The notes under the pieces are model-generated. The model was not told the origin of the DNA. It did not search any database and saw nothing but the letters and a program-made list of their open reading frames with translations. DNA of 42,021 nucleotides, from assembly GCA_905202215.1 (NCBI GenBank), contig CAJKRG010000021.1:1-42021 (forward strand). The letters run 5' to 3'. Origin of the DNA: an uncultured Porphyromonadaceae bacterium. GTDB lineage: Bacteria > Bacteroidota > Bacteroidia > Bacteroidales > Muribaculaceae. Both the position numbers and the translations under genes were made by a program. Shown piece by piece: positions 1 to 8,250 of the stretch; the stretch's first letter is position 1; each line of letters starts with the position of its first letter.

Positions 1-50
1 CATCTCAGACTTTTTGGCCTGTGGTTTAACAGATATTATGAAACACCCTC
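1..50. mobile_element. Right end of a MITE-like element (copy 1)
   Basis: Positions 18-50 nearly match the right terminal inverted repeat of the full element at 19138-19470 (19438-19470), differing at a few bases near the outer end. Positions 1-17 also match its sub-terminal part, apart from a 10-bp deletion. The end is followed by TTA (51-53), the same 3-bp flank as in the other copy. The rest of the element lies upstream of the window. Confidence 0.75.
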
Positions 51-54
51 TTAA

Positions 55-86
55 TTTGCATACATTGTTTTTATGTCCTATATTTG
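55..86 (+). promoter_or_regulatory. Bacteroidota-type promoter of the GH51 gene
   Basis: TTTG at 55-58 and TATATTTG at 79-86 are 20 bp apart, matching the primary sigma factor consensus of Bacteroidota. Transcription should start about 4-7 nt after position 86, that is at or next to the ATG at 91. The promoter begins two bases beyond the TTA that flanks the mobile element. Confidence 0.7.
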
Positions 87-90
87 CACT

Positions 91-2523
91 ATGTTAACCA
101 AAATCATACCATTAGCTCTTGCATTGACGCTTGAAGCCTCGTCGGTAAAGGCCGCCGACATCGAACTGTTCAACTATGCCGAGCCCGACGGCAATTCGGG
201 CCTGCGCCTGGCCTGGCGCACCGACAGCACGTCGCAGTGGCAACCTCTCGGATACGATTTCGTCAGAAGCGACTTCGGCCCATGGGGCTCGTTCAAGAAA
301 ATGTTCGGACCTAAATTGTTTGTCAACGGTGCCGACGGTCGCTGGACGGCCATATGGAATGCCTCGCCCGACGGCGACGTGACGGCCCTCACAAGCACCG
401 CCGACTTCGCCTCATGGACACCGCAGCAGTACTTCGCATCGCCCCTTGATCTGCCGCGCGACATGTATCCGGCAAACGCACTTACGCCCGACAGCGCCAC
501 GATCGACGGCAAACGTTATGGCGGCTATGTGCAGAAAGCCCCCGCCGCGCTTGTCGACAGTCTTAAAAAGTTCGTGGAACACCGCCGTTCGCTCGACCGC
601 CTCTACGGCGAGCGTGCCGCCGATGACAGCAAGCGCTTCGCAGGGCTCAAAGAAGTAAACATGACAGTCAGCCCGGCCAACGCGCCGGCCAGGCCGATAT
701 CCGACATGCTCGTCGGCATCTTCTTCGAAGATATCAACTACGGAGCCGACGGCGGACTTTACGCCGAACTGGTGCAGAACCGCGACTTCGAATATAAACC
801 GTCCGACCGTACCGGCGACCAGAAATGGAATGCCACACGCGCCTGGAGCACCGAAGGCGACGGATCCATGTCTATTCTGACCGACAAGCCCGTACACCCC
901 AACAACCCGCACTACGCCCATATTTCGGCACACGGCGATTTCGCACTCTCCAACGAGGGCTACGACTCCATCGCCGTGAAAAAAGGCGAGACCTACCGTT
1001 TCTCGCTCATGGCCTCGGCTCCCGCCCTCTGCAAAATACGCGTAAGCCTAACGGACAAAAGCGGCAGGACTCTCGCCACAAAGACGATCAGCGTAAAAGG
1101 AGACTCGTGGAATACATACAAGGCCGAGCTGAAACCCTCGGCATCGTGCACCGATGCCTCACTTACACTGCGCTTCGCCAAAGGCGCCGAAGCCGACATC
1201 GACATGGTGTCGCTCTTCCCGGCGAAGACATTCCTCGGACGCGAGAACGGTCTCCGCGCTGACCTCGCCCAGAAACTCGCCGACATCCACCCGCGCTTCG
1301 TGCGCTTCCCCGGCGGCTGCGTGGCCCACGGCGACGGTATAGACAATATTTACGACTGGAAAGGCTCTATCGGTCCACTGGAGGCCCGCAAGCCCCTACG
1401 CAATCTCTGGGGCTATCACCAGACCCGCGGACTCGGATACCACGAATACTTCCAGTTCTGCGAGGACATCGGCGCCGAACCGCTGCCGGTGCTCGCCGCA
1501 GGCGTCCCGTGCCAGAACTCGGGCCAGCCTCACAGCCACTCGACATGCGCCATCGATACATACGGCCAGCAGAACGGCATTCCGATGGAAGACATGCCCG
1601 CATACATACAGGACGTGCTCGACCTCATCGAGTATGCCAACGGCCCGGCCGACTCGAAATGGGGCTCGCTGCGTGCCGCCGCCGGCCATCCCGAGCCTTT
1701 CAACATGAAATATATAGGCATCGGCAACGAGGACATGATCACCGAAGTATTCGTGCCCCGCTTCAAGATGATTTACGATGCCGTGCGCGCCGCGCACCCC
1801 GAAATAACCGTGATAGGCACCGTCGGCCCCTTCTATGAGGGTACCGACTATGAACGCGGCTGGCAGCTCGCACGCGAACTCAAAATTCCGATGGTCGACG
1901 AGCACTACTATGTCGCCCCCGGATGGCTCATCTACAACCGCGACTTCTACGACAGCTATCCCCGCGGCGGCACAAAGGTATACCTCGGCGAATATGCCTC
2001 GCATCTGCCGGGTCGCCCCAACAACGTCGAGACTGCCCTCTCCGATGCCTTGTATCTCACCGACGTCGAGCGCAACGGCGATGTCGTAGCAATGACTTCA
2101 TATGCTCCTCTGCTGGCCAAGAACGGCCACACCCAGTGGCGCCCCGACATGATATATTTCGACAACACCGACGTATATCCCACTCCCGAATACTATGTGC
2201 AGCGCCTCTACGGCAACAATAGCGGCGACAGCTATATTCCCACCACACTCGCCGTCAACTCGTCCGACCCCAAGGTCAAGGCCCGCATAGGAGTGAGCGT
2301 TGTCGCCGACAGCAAGACGGGGCGCCGCGTTGTCAAACTCGTCAACATGCTGCCCGTACCCCTCAAAGCCAATCTGTCGGAACTCGGCATAAAAGCGAAA
2401 AATGTCAGCGCGGAGCAACTTACCGGCGATCCTGCCGACGAAACGGCAAAATCCGCCCGTACGACCGTCGCCCTTCCTGAAGCGACACTGCCCCCCTACT
2501 CCTTTACAGTCTTCAGCTATTGA
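91..2523 (+). CDS. Secreted alpha-L-arabinofuranosidase, GH51 family
   Basis: Predicted to release L-arabinose from arabinan or arabinoxylan side chains in the periplasm or at the cell surface. The 810-aa product has a signal peptide (residues 1-22), an N-terminal stretch (about 25-130) resembling part of a GH43-like propeller, a CBM4-like sandwich (about 235-380), then the GH51 barrel and a C-terminal sandwich. The acid/base Glu is E547 in the GNED motif and the nucleophile is E634 in LGEYAS, the usual GH51 pair. The start at 91 is preferred over an in-frame ATG at 73 because 73 lies upstream of the promoter -7 box and would put extra residues before the signal peptide. No SusC/SusD or other glycosidase genes are adjacent, so it seems to act alone or belong to a locus to the left. 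The family call is firm; substrate is inferred. Confidence 0.92.
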   Translation: MLTKIIPLALALTLEASSVKAADIELFNYAEPDGNSGLRLAWRTDSTSQWQPLGYDFVRSDFGPWGSFKKMFGPKLFVNGADGRWTAIWNASPDGDVTALTSTADFASWTPQQYFASPLDLPRDMYPANALTPDSATIDGKRYGGYVQKAPAALVDSLKKFVEHRRSLDRLYGERAADDSKRFAGLKEVNMTVSPANAPARPISDMLVGIFFEDINYGADGGLYAELVQNRDFEYKPSDRTGDQKWNATRAWSTEGDGSMSILTDKPVHPNNPHYAHISAHGDFALSNEGYDSIAVKKGETYRFSLMASAPALCKIRVSLTDKSGRTLATKTISVKGDSWNTYKAELKPSASCTDASLTLRFAKGAEADIDMVSLFPAKTFLGRENGLRADLAQKLADIHPRFVRFPGGCVAHGDGIDNIYDWKGSIGPLEARKPLRNLWGYHQTRGLGYHEYFQFCEDIGAEPLPVLAAGVPCQNSGQPHSHSTCAIDTYGQQNGIPMEDMPAYIQDVLDLIEYANGPADSKWGSLRAAAGHPEPFNMKYIGIGNEDMITEVFVPRFKMIYDAVRAAHPEITVIGTVGPFYEGTDYERGWQLARELKIPMVDEHYYVAPGWLIYNRDFYDSYPRGGTKVYLGEYASHLPGRPNNVETALSDALYLTDVERNGDVVAMTSYAPLLAKNGHTQWRPDMIYFDNTDVYPTPEYYVQRLYGNNSGDSYIPTTLAVNSSDPKVKARIGVSVVADSKTGRRVVKLVNMLPVPLKANLSELGIKAKNVSAEQLTGDPADETAKSARTTVALPEATLPPYSFTVFSY

Positions 2524-2543
2524 TTACGACGCCAACAGAAACC

Positions 2544-2576
2544 AAAAGACCAATCTTGCCGGATTGGTCTTTTTTA
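2544..2576 (+). terminator. Intrinsic terminator after the GH51 gene
   Basis: A 9-bp stem (AGACCAATC at 2547-2555 with GATTGGTCT at 2562-2570) is extended by A:T pairs and followed by a T run. It starts about 20 bp after the GH51 stop codon. Confidence 0.85.
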
Positions 2577-2618
2577 TGCGCCAAAATAAATCGGGTAAAT
2601 CTGCGTTATAATATAGCA

Positions 2619-4031
2619 ATGAAGACAATTATCACTTTCCTCGCCATAATCGCGGTTTCGTTCGGACTTGCTTCGTGCATCGAGGACGGATTTTCGAGCT
2701 CGCCCTCCGAACAGCCCGTTTTTTCGACCGATACCCTGCATATGGGTGTCATATTCACCGAAGAACCTTCGCCGACAAGCCGCTTCATGGTCTACAATCC
2801 GCATGCGAAGTCGCTGTCGATAAGCGATATCCGTCTGTCGGGCGAAAACGCCTCCCGTTTCCGTGTGAACGTCGACGGTATCAGCGGCACCAGCTTCTCC
2901 AATGTCGAGATCCGCTCAAAGGACTCGATCTACGTGTTTGTGGAGGCCACTCTGCCCGAAGTTGACGCCAACGAGCCCGTCGCTGTCGAAGCAAAACTCG
3001 ACTTCACCACCAACGGTGTCGTGAGCAGCGTGGTGCTACGCGCCGACGGCCAGAACGTGCGCCGTCTACGCGCCGAGACCATCGCGGCCGACACCCGCTT
3101 CGACTCAGCGGTTCCGTATCAGATATTCGACTCCCTGGTCGTAGCTCCCGGTGCAACTCTCACTCTCGCACCCGGCACCACACTGTGCTTTCATGACAAG
3201 GCCGAACTGATAGTGCGTGGCACACTCATTACCGAAGGCACAGCCGAAGCGCCGGTGAACATGGCAGGCGACCGCACTGGAAATGTCGTAGGCGACATCT
3301 CGTTCGACATCATGTCGCGCCAGTGGGGCGGCGTTTACTTCGCGCCAGAATCCGACGGAAATATACTGTCCCATACCGACATACGCAACACATGGTACGG
3401 CGTAGCCGTCGAAGGCGACGGCGCTTCAACCGACACCTCCCTGACCATGCTCAACTGCCGGCTCCACAATTCAGCCGGTCTCGTGCTCGAAGCGGTGCAC
3501 AGCTCTGTCGAGGCCACCGGATGCGAATTTGCCGAAGGAGGCGCCGGCCTCGTCTATCTTCACGGAGGCCAACACACTTTCAACCACTGCACCCTCGCAA
3601 ACAACTATCTCTTCGCGGCAATTTCAGGGCCGGCCCTCGCGTTCGGACATCTCGGCGCCGACGAAAAGACAGGCCTCGACGACGGTTCGGGACTGCCCTA
3701 TCTCAAAGCCGACATCACCAACACTATCATCTACGGCCTCGGGGCCGATCTGTCGCACGGAGATCTCACAGATACCGGTGTGCGGCTGCACCGCTGTCTC
3801 TTCAAGAGCGAAGGCTCCGACGACGACAACTTCACCGAATGCATATGGGATGCCGACCCGCTCTACTACACCATACGATCGGAATATCTGTTCGACTACC
3901 GTCTGATGCCCGAATCACCGGCCATCGGCGCCGCCGATCCGGCATACGCCGCACCTGCCGATGCCTATGGCCGACCGCGGGGAACCTCGCCCGATCTCGG
4001 AGCATATGTATACACCGAGCCGGAAGTGTAG
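2619..4031 (+). CDS. Lipoprotein with right-handed beta-helix domain
   Basis: The 470-aa product starts with a lipoprotein signal peptide ending in LASC, so Cys20 should be lipidated; the Ile-Glu-Asp that follows resembles Bacteroidota surface-export signals. Residues about 30-155 look like an immunoglobulin-like sandwich (a DxLxMG opening and a run of S-I-D-I-R-L strands). Residues about 170-440 show the repeating short strands of a parallel beta-helix, ending in a proline-rich AYGRPRG...PDLGAY tail common in Bacteroidales choice-of-anchor proteins. It is probably a surface protein that binds or processes a polysaccharide; no catalytic residues can be named. The ATG at 2619 is chosen because it begins the signal peptide; upstream in-frame ATGs would place unrelated residues before it. 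A weak -7 box (TAAATCTG, one mismatch) lies at 2596-2603. Confidence 0.8.
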   Translation: MKTIITFLAIIAVSFGLASCIEDGFSSSPSEQPVFSTDTLHMGVIFTEEPSPTSRFMVYNPHAKSLSISDIRLSGENASRFRVNVDGISGTSFSNVEIRSKDSIYVFVEATLPEVDANEPVAVEAKLDFTTNGVVSSVVLRADGQNVRRLRAETIAADTRFDSAVPYQIFDSLVVAPGATLTLAPGTTLCFHDKAELIVRGTLITEGTAEAPVNMAGDRTGNVVGDISFDIMSRQWGGVYFAPESDGNILSHTDIRNTWYGVAVEGDGASTDTSLTMLNCRLHNSAGLVLEAVHSSVEATGCEFAEGGAGLVYLHGGQHTFNHCTLANNYLFAAISGPALAFGHLGADEKTGLDDGSGLPYLKADITNTIIYGLGADLSHGDLTDTGVRLHRCLFKSEGSDDDNFTECIWDADPLYYTIRSEYLFDYRLMPESPAIGAADPAYAAPADAYGRPRGTSPDLGAYVYTEPEV

Positions 4032-4055
4032 TCAAAAGGTATTATTATTTGGACT

Positions 4056-4080
4056 AAAGAGCGTCACCGACGCTCTTTTC
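4056..4080 (+). terminator. Intrinsic terminator after the beta-helix lipoprotein
   Basis: A perfect 10-bp stem AAAGAGCGTC (4056-4065) / GACGCTCTTT (4069-4078) with a 3-nt loop runs into a T-rich tail. It lies 25 bp after the stop codon. Confidence 0.85.
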
Positions 4081-4111
4081 TTGTATCAGACGGGTAATCG
4101 GCCTATCTTTG
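4080..4111 (+). promoter_or_regulatory. Promoter of the PCMD-domain gene
   Basis: CTTG (4080-4083) and TATCTTTG (4104-4111), spaced 20 bp, fit the Bacteroidota consensus. The predicted leader is about 60 nt. The -33 box abuts the preceding terminator. Confidence 0.65.
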
Positions 4112-4172
4112 CGCTCTGAACAGCAACCCCCCCGTGTGTGTTTTTATTTCATATACATGCTTAACGTATCTT

Positions 4173-5126
4173 ATGAAACGATTCATCGCAATAACAGCAA
4201 TAGCCATATCTTTAGGCGTTTCGGCCCAGCGATCCGAGCCGATACCTTTCGGCGATTTCAACAACTGGGTCACCCGCAACATCAAGGAATCGCGGGTCAT
4301 CGGCGGCAATATCCGGCAGGTGTATGCCGTAGGGCCGACAAAGACCATAGACGGCGACGAGCCTTATGTCAATCAGGGCGGGTCGCCCTGGGCGTCGTCG
4401 AATGTCATGGCAAAGGTGATGGGCATAACCAAGACAAGCAACGCCGTCTATCCCGACGAGCGCGCGGCAGGCAACAAATGCGCCAAACTCTGCACACAGA
4501 TGGAAAACTGCAAGGCCATCGGCATAATCAACATCGACGTGATGGTAGCGGGCACACTTTTCCTGGGCCAGATGTTCGAGCCTATAAAATCAACCTCCGA
4601 TCCTTATTCGAAAATGGAAATGGGCATTCCTTTCACGAAACGCCCTACGGCACTCCGCTACGACTATAAACTCGAAATTCCGACCGGAGGCAGAATTGTA
4701 TATTCAAGCGGATTCGGCAAGAAAAAGACATATCCCGGCACCGACAAGGCCGAGGTATTCATAATCCTCCAGCGCCGATGGGAAGACGAAGACGGCAATC
4801 TCTATGCCAAGCGTGTCGGCACAGGCCGCGAACTGCTCGGACACGCGACGGACGGTTGGAAAAACGGTCATAAACTTGCCGTAAACTACGGCGACATATC
4901 CGGAAAATCTTTTTTCAAGCCCAATATGGGTCTCATAGCCGAGGAAAACAGCTACTATGCACGCAACTCGAAAGGCAAGATGGTGCCCGTGCATGAAGTG
5001 GGATGGGACGAAGCCTCGGCCACACCCACACACCTCATAGTGATGTTCTCCTCAGGCAGCGGCAAACCCTACACCGGCATTCCCGGCATGACCCTCTGGG
5101 TCGATAACGTAGCCCTGGCCTATTAG
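4173..5126 (+). CDS. PCMD-domain (putative carbohydrate metabolism) secreted protein
   Basis: The 317-aa product has a signal peptide (residues 1-18, cleaved after VSA). The rest resembles the PCMD domain found in many Bacteroidales outer-surface proteins: a jelly-roll pattern with I-P-F-G-D-F-N-N-W near the start, a K-L-E-I-P core and the typical ending G-M-T-L-W-V-D-N-V, which is the last strand of the fold. These proteins are thought to bind glycans; no enzymatic residues are evident. The ATG at 4173 begins the signal peptide. It has its own promoter and stands between a terminator and a repeat-rich gap. The domain call is from the pattern only. Confidence 0.75.
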   Translation: MKRFIAITAIAISLGVSAQRSEPIPFGDFNNWVTRNIKESRVIGGNIRQVYAVGPTKTIDGDEPYVNQGGSPWASSNVMAKVMGITKTSNAVYPDERAAGNKCAKLCTQMENCKAIGIINIDVMVAGTLFLGQMFEPIKSTSDPYSKMEMGIPFTKRPTALRYDYKLEIPTGGRIVYSSGFGKKKTYPGTDKAEVFIILQRRWEDEDGNLYAKRVGTGRELLGHATDGWKNGHKLAVNYGDISGKSFFKPNMGLIAEENSYYARNSKGKMVPVHEVGWDEASATPTHLIVMFSSGSGKPYTGIPGMTLWVDNVALAY

Positions 5127-5223
5127 GCTGACGAGCTATTGAGCTGACAGGTCTTTAGGGTCTTTAACGACCTTAATGACTTTAAGGACCTTGGAAACCC
5201 TGATTTATCAGCACCCTGTCAGC
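5127..5223. repeat. Word-type inverted repeat between convergent genes (locus a)
   Basis: This gap is built of iterated words (GCTGACGAG, GAGCTGACAG, GGTCTTTAGG, GGTCTTTAA) followed by reverse-complement-like versions (GACCTTAA, GACTTTAAGGACCT). An outer perfect 9-bp pair GCTGACAGG (5143-5151) / CCTGTCAGC (5215-5223) closes it and overlaps the tyrA stop codon at 5219-5221. It could fold into one large hairpin on either strand and may serve as a shared terminator for the two converging genes. Confidence 0.65.
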
Positions 5224-5992
5224 CTAAATTGTTGCGGACGGCGGCAAGGTAGGCGGCCATGGCGGCGGAGTCGCGGGAGGCCACGATGTCGCGGAGTTCG
5301 GCAAGAGAAGCGCAAATGCGGTCGAGCTGTGCCACGGAGTCGGGATTGAAGAGGATTTCCGACAGCAGATAGTCGTCCTCGCTCATCAGGCCGCGTGCGA
5401 TGGCCATATGGCGCTTGAAAGTGGTGCCGGGTGCCGGCTGATGTTTCATTGCGGCGCCGAACACAAGGCTCGACGCAAAAGGCACAGACAGCGAGTATGC
5501 TATGGTCTCATCGTGTCCACGGAATGTATAATGCTCCATATGAAGGCCGAGCGAGGCATAGAGCTTTTCGAAAAAGGCTATCCCGGCAGGATCTCCCTCG
5601 CTGATTATAATTGCGTTCTCGTCGGCAAGATTTGACAAGGAGGCGAATGTAGGCCCGAACATAGGGTGTGTTGACACAAATGGATGCCCGGCCCCGGCAT
5701 AGAACTCGGGCAACCCCCTCTTCACTGATGCGATATCGCTCAGCATGGTCTCAGGACCTATATAGGGCAGCACCTGACGGAATGCTTCGAGAGTATATTT
5801 TACCGTAGCCGCGTTGAGCACCATATCCGGCCCGAAGTCGGCCACTTCGTCGAGCGAGGCGAAGCGGCGCACATTATATGTGAAACGCAGGCGGCCGGGA
5901 TCTCGGTCGTAAACGGCCACATCGTGGTCAAACGACAGAAGATCGCATAAAAACGAGCCCATCTTGCCCGCTCCCAGTATCAGTATCTTCAT
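5219..5992 (-). CDS. tyrA: Prephenate dehydrogenase
   Basis: Converts prephenate to 4-hydroxyphenylpyruvate with reduction of NAD(P), the tyrosine branch of aromatic synthesis. The 257-aa protein opens with a Rossmann GAGKMG motif (residues 7-12) and an acidic residue at the end of the second strand (VYDRD). The conserved STHPMFGPT segment carries the His expected in the active site. It is monofunctional, without a fused chorismate mutase or ACT domain, so the mutase step must come from the upstream gene. It is the last gene of the operon and overlaps it by 4 bp (ATGA at 5989-5992), which suggests translational coupling. Confidence 0.9.
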   Translation of the reverse strand: MKILILGAGKMGSFLCDLLSFDHDVAVYDRDPGRLRFTYNVRRFASLDEVADFGPDMVLNAATVKYTLEAFRQVLPYIGPETMLSDIASVKRGLPEFYAGAGHPFVSTHPMFGPTFASLSNLADENAIIISEGDPAGIAFFEKLYASLGLHMEHYTFRGHDETIAYSLSVPFASSLVFGAAMKHQPAPGTTFKRHMAIARGLMSEDDYLLSEILFNPDSVAQLDRICASLAELRDIVASRDSAAMAAYLAAVRNNLG

Positions 5993-7062
5993 TGCAGTTC
6001 AATTTGCTGGCGCACCGACTCCTCGTGAATGGAGGCGAGCACATTTTTAATAAAATCGGCATTAAGGTCGAGCTGCACGGCGGCATCCACCCGCTTCTGC
6101 ATGAGATCGTTGTAGCGTCCCGGCTGGAGTACGGGCATATTGTGTTCCTTCTTATAGCGTCCGATGTCGCGTGCCACGCGCATACGTTTGGCAAGAAGCT
6201 CGAGAAGTTCGTCGTCGAGACGGTCGATCTGCTTGCGAAGGAGACCGAGGCTTTCGGTCGATGTTGTCTCTGAAGGAATGACAAGAGTGTCAAGTATATA
6301 GGCGAGCACATCGGGGGTAATCTGCTGCGCGCTGTCGCTCAAGGCATTCTCCGGGTGGCAGTGGCACTCCACGATCAGACCGTCGAAATTCATGTCGAGG
6401 GCCTGTTGCGAGAGAGGTGCGATAAGTTCCCGCTTGCCTCCGATATGACTCGGGTCGCAGATTACAGGCAGCTCGGGCAGACGACGGTGCAACTCGATCG
6501 GTATGCGCCATTTGGGCGGATTGCGGTATATATGCTTGCCGTAGGCGCTGAAACCACGGTGTATGGCGCCTATGCGCCGTATGCCTGCGCCGTTGATACG
6601 CTCCATTGCCCCTATCCACAGTTCGAGATCGGGATTGACAGGGTTCTTGACAAGTACGGCCAGCGAGTCGCGACGTTCCTGTGGAAGAGAGGCCAGCACA
6701 TCGGCGATCTCCTGCACGGCGAACGGATTGGCCGACGTACGCGCACCGATCCACAGCACATCGACACCTGCATCGAGGGCCTCGCGGGTATGGCGCTCAT
6801 TGGCGACTTCTGTGGCGATCAGCATGCCGGTCTCGGCCTTTACTTTGGTCAGCCACCGGAGGGCGGGCGAACCAATGCCCTCGAAGCCACCCGGCTTGGT
6901 ACGGGGCTTCCATACCCCGGCACGGAAAATTTTGATGCCTGCGGCGGCAAGCGCGCGGGCAGCCTCGAGAGTCTGCGCCTCGCTTTCGGCACTGCAGGGG
7001 CCGGCGAGCACGAAGGGGCGCCGCGCCATTATCTCATCCGGAAATATCTTCTCTAATATCAT
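5989..7062 (-). CDS. Bifunctional DAHP synthase / chorismate mutase
   Basis: Makes 3-deoxy-D-arabino-heptulosonate 7-phosphate from PEP and erythrose 4-phosphate, and isomerises chorismate to prephenate. The 357-aa protein has an N-terminal type I-beta DAHP synthase domain (residues about 15-250) with GPCSAES and KPRTKP motifs, and a C-terminal AroQ-type chorismate mutase helix bundle (about 268-350) with the LRKQID and R-M-x-V-A-R-D-I-G-x-Y-K signatures. The synthase-first order is the one known from Porphyromonas and relatives, where prephenate binding to the mutase domain inhibits the synthase; that regulation is inferred here. It lies 18 bp after the aminotransferase gene and overlaps tyrA by 4 bp, so it feeds both prephenate-using enzymes of the operon. 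Confidence 0.93.
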   Translation of the reverse strand: MILEKIFPDEIMARRPFVLAGPCSAESEAQTLEAARALAAAGIKIFRAGVWKPRTKPGGFEGIGSPALRWLTKVKAETGMLIATEVANERHTREALDAGVDVLWIGARTSANPFAVQEIADVLASLPQERRDSLAVLVKNPVNPDLELWIGAMERINGAGIRRIGAIHRGFSAYGKHIYRNPPKWRIPIELHRRLPELPVICDPSHIGGKRELIAPLSQQALDMNFDGLIVECHCHPENALSDSAQQITPDVLAYILDTLVIPSETTSTESLGLLRKQIDRLDDELLELLAKRMRVARDIGRYKKEHNMPVLQPGRYNDLMQKRVDAAVQLDLNADFIKNVLASIHEESVRQQIELQ

Positions 7063-7080
7063 AGTCTATCGTAATTTATG

Positions 7081-8250
7081 TTATTCCATCAAGCGTTCAA
7101 GAGCTGCCTTGAGAACCGGCAGCGGAGCACAGAGCGAAATGCGAATATAGCGCTCGCCCGCCGACCCGAAGATGAAGCCCGGAGTTATGAAGACATGCTT
7201 CTCGGCAAGAATCCGGTCGGCAAAAGCCTCGGCGCTAAGTTCGCTGTCGGGAATACGGCCCCAGAGGAAAAGCCCCTGCTGGCCCGGGCGCCAGGAACAG
7301 CCGAGAGCGTCCATTATGCGGCCGCACACAGCCTGACGCGCCCGATATTCGGCATTGAGCGACTCATACCAGCTGTCGGGCGCCCCGAGAGCGCCGACAG
7401 CACCTTCCATGATGGCGCGTGGCTGGCCGGAGTCGATGTTGCTCTTCACCTTCAGCACCCATTCGACAAAGCGGGGATTGCCGACGAGCATGCCTACACG
7501 CCAACCGGCCATGTTCAGACATTTGCTGAGCGAATTCATCTCCAGAGCCACATCTTCGGCCCCTGGAACGTTGAATATACTCAACGGACAGTCGTTCAGA
7601 ATCATGCTGTACGGATTGTCATTGACAATCACAATGCCGTGGCGCCGGCCGAAATCGACCAGTCGGGCGAATATATCGAGCGTCGCGGGCGTACCTGTAG
7701 GCATGTGAGGATAATTGACCCACATCAGTTTTATGCGTTCGAGAGGAAGACGCTCGAGCTCCTCGAAATCGGGCGCCCAGCCGGTAGCCTCGCTCAGCCG
7801 GTAGGTGAATACATCGGCAAGCGCTATGCGCGAGGCTGATGTATATGTCGGATATCCGGGATCGGGCACAAGAACGCCGTCGCCGGGATCGAGAAAGGCG
7901 AGCGCTACATTGAGCACACCCTCTTTAGAGCCTATGAGCGGCAGGATATTGCGGTCGGGATCAAGTCCGGTCACTCCATAGCGGCGCGCGTACCATGAGG
8001 CGAAGGCACGTCGCAGTTCCGGCAGCCCGACGGTCATCTGATAGCCATGCGTATCAGGACGCTCAAGGCACTTCACGGCCGCATCTACGGCCACTGAAGG
8101 CGGGGGAAGATCGGGCCCTCCGATGCCGAGCGAGATAATATCGACGCCATCGGCCCGCAGACGTGCTATCTCCTTGAGCTTGCGCGAGAAATAGTACTCG
8201 CTCACATGGTCGAGACGCCCTGCCGGGCGTATTTCCTTAGTCTTTGTCAT
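7081..8250 (-). CDS. PLP-dependent aminotransferase, class I/II
   Basis: In this operon it most likely transfers the amino group in the last step to Phe and Tyr (from phenylpyruvate and 4-hydroxyphenylpyruvate); the fold also resembles LL-diaminopimelate aminotransferases. The 389-aa protein has the expected order of motifs: substrate-side GGPDLPPP (about 44-51), DPGYPTY (131-137), and the PLP Schiff-base lysine K243 in SLSKCLNMAGWRVG. The usual NPTG motif is read here as H-M-P-T-G (about 182-186), so the conserved Asn is Met. The ATG at 8250 is chosen: longer in-frame starts lie inside pheA and lack family similarity. It overlaps the end of pheA by 14 bp. Confidence 0.88.
   Translation of the reverse strand: MTKTKEIRPAGRLDHVSEYYFSRKLKEIARLRADGVDIISLGIGGPDLPPPSVAVDAAVKCLERPDTHGYQMTVGLPELRRAFASWYARRYGVTGLDPDRNILPLIGSKEGVLNVALAFLDPGDGVLVPDPGYPTYTSASRIALADVFTYRLSEATGWAPDFEELERLPLERIKLMWVNYPHMPTGTPATLDIFARLVDFGRRHGIVIVNDNPYSMILNDCPLSIFNVPGAEDVALEMNSLSKCLNMAGWRVGMLVGNPRFVEWVLKVKSNIDSGQPRAIMEGAVGALGAPDSWYESLNAEYRARQAVCGRIMDALGCSWRPGQQGLFLWGRIPDSELSAEAFADRILAEKHVFITPGFIFGSAGERYIRISLCAPLPVLKAALERLME

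Noticed and set aside
73..90. ATG at 73 as start of the GH51 gene
   Set aside because: It lies upstream of the -7 box and would add six residues before a good signal peptide; 91 is preferred.
1331..1360. Frameshift or split in the GH51 gene because of strong overlapping frames
   Set aside because: The main frame is open throughout, with both catalytic glutamates and normal length; other frames are shadows.
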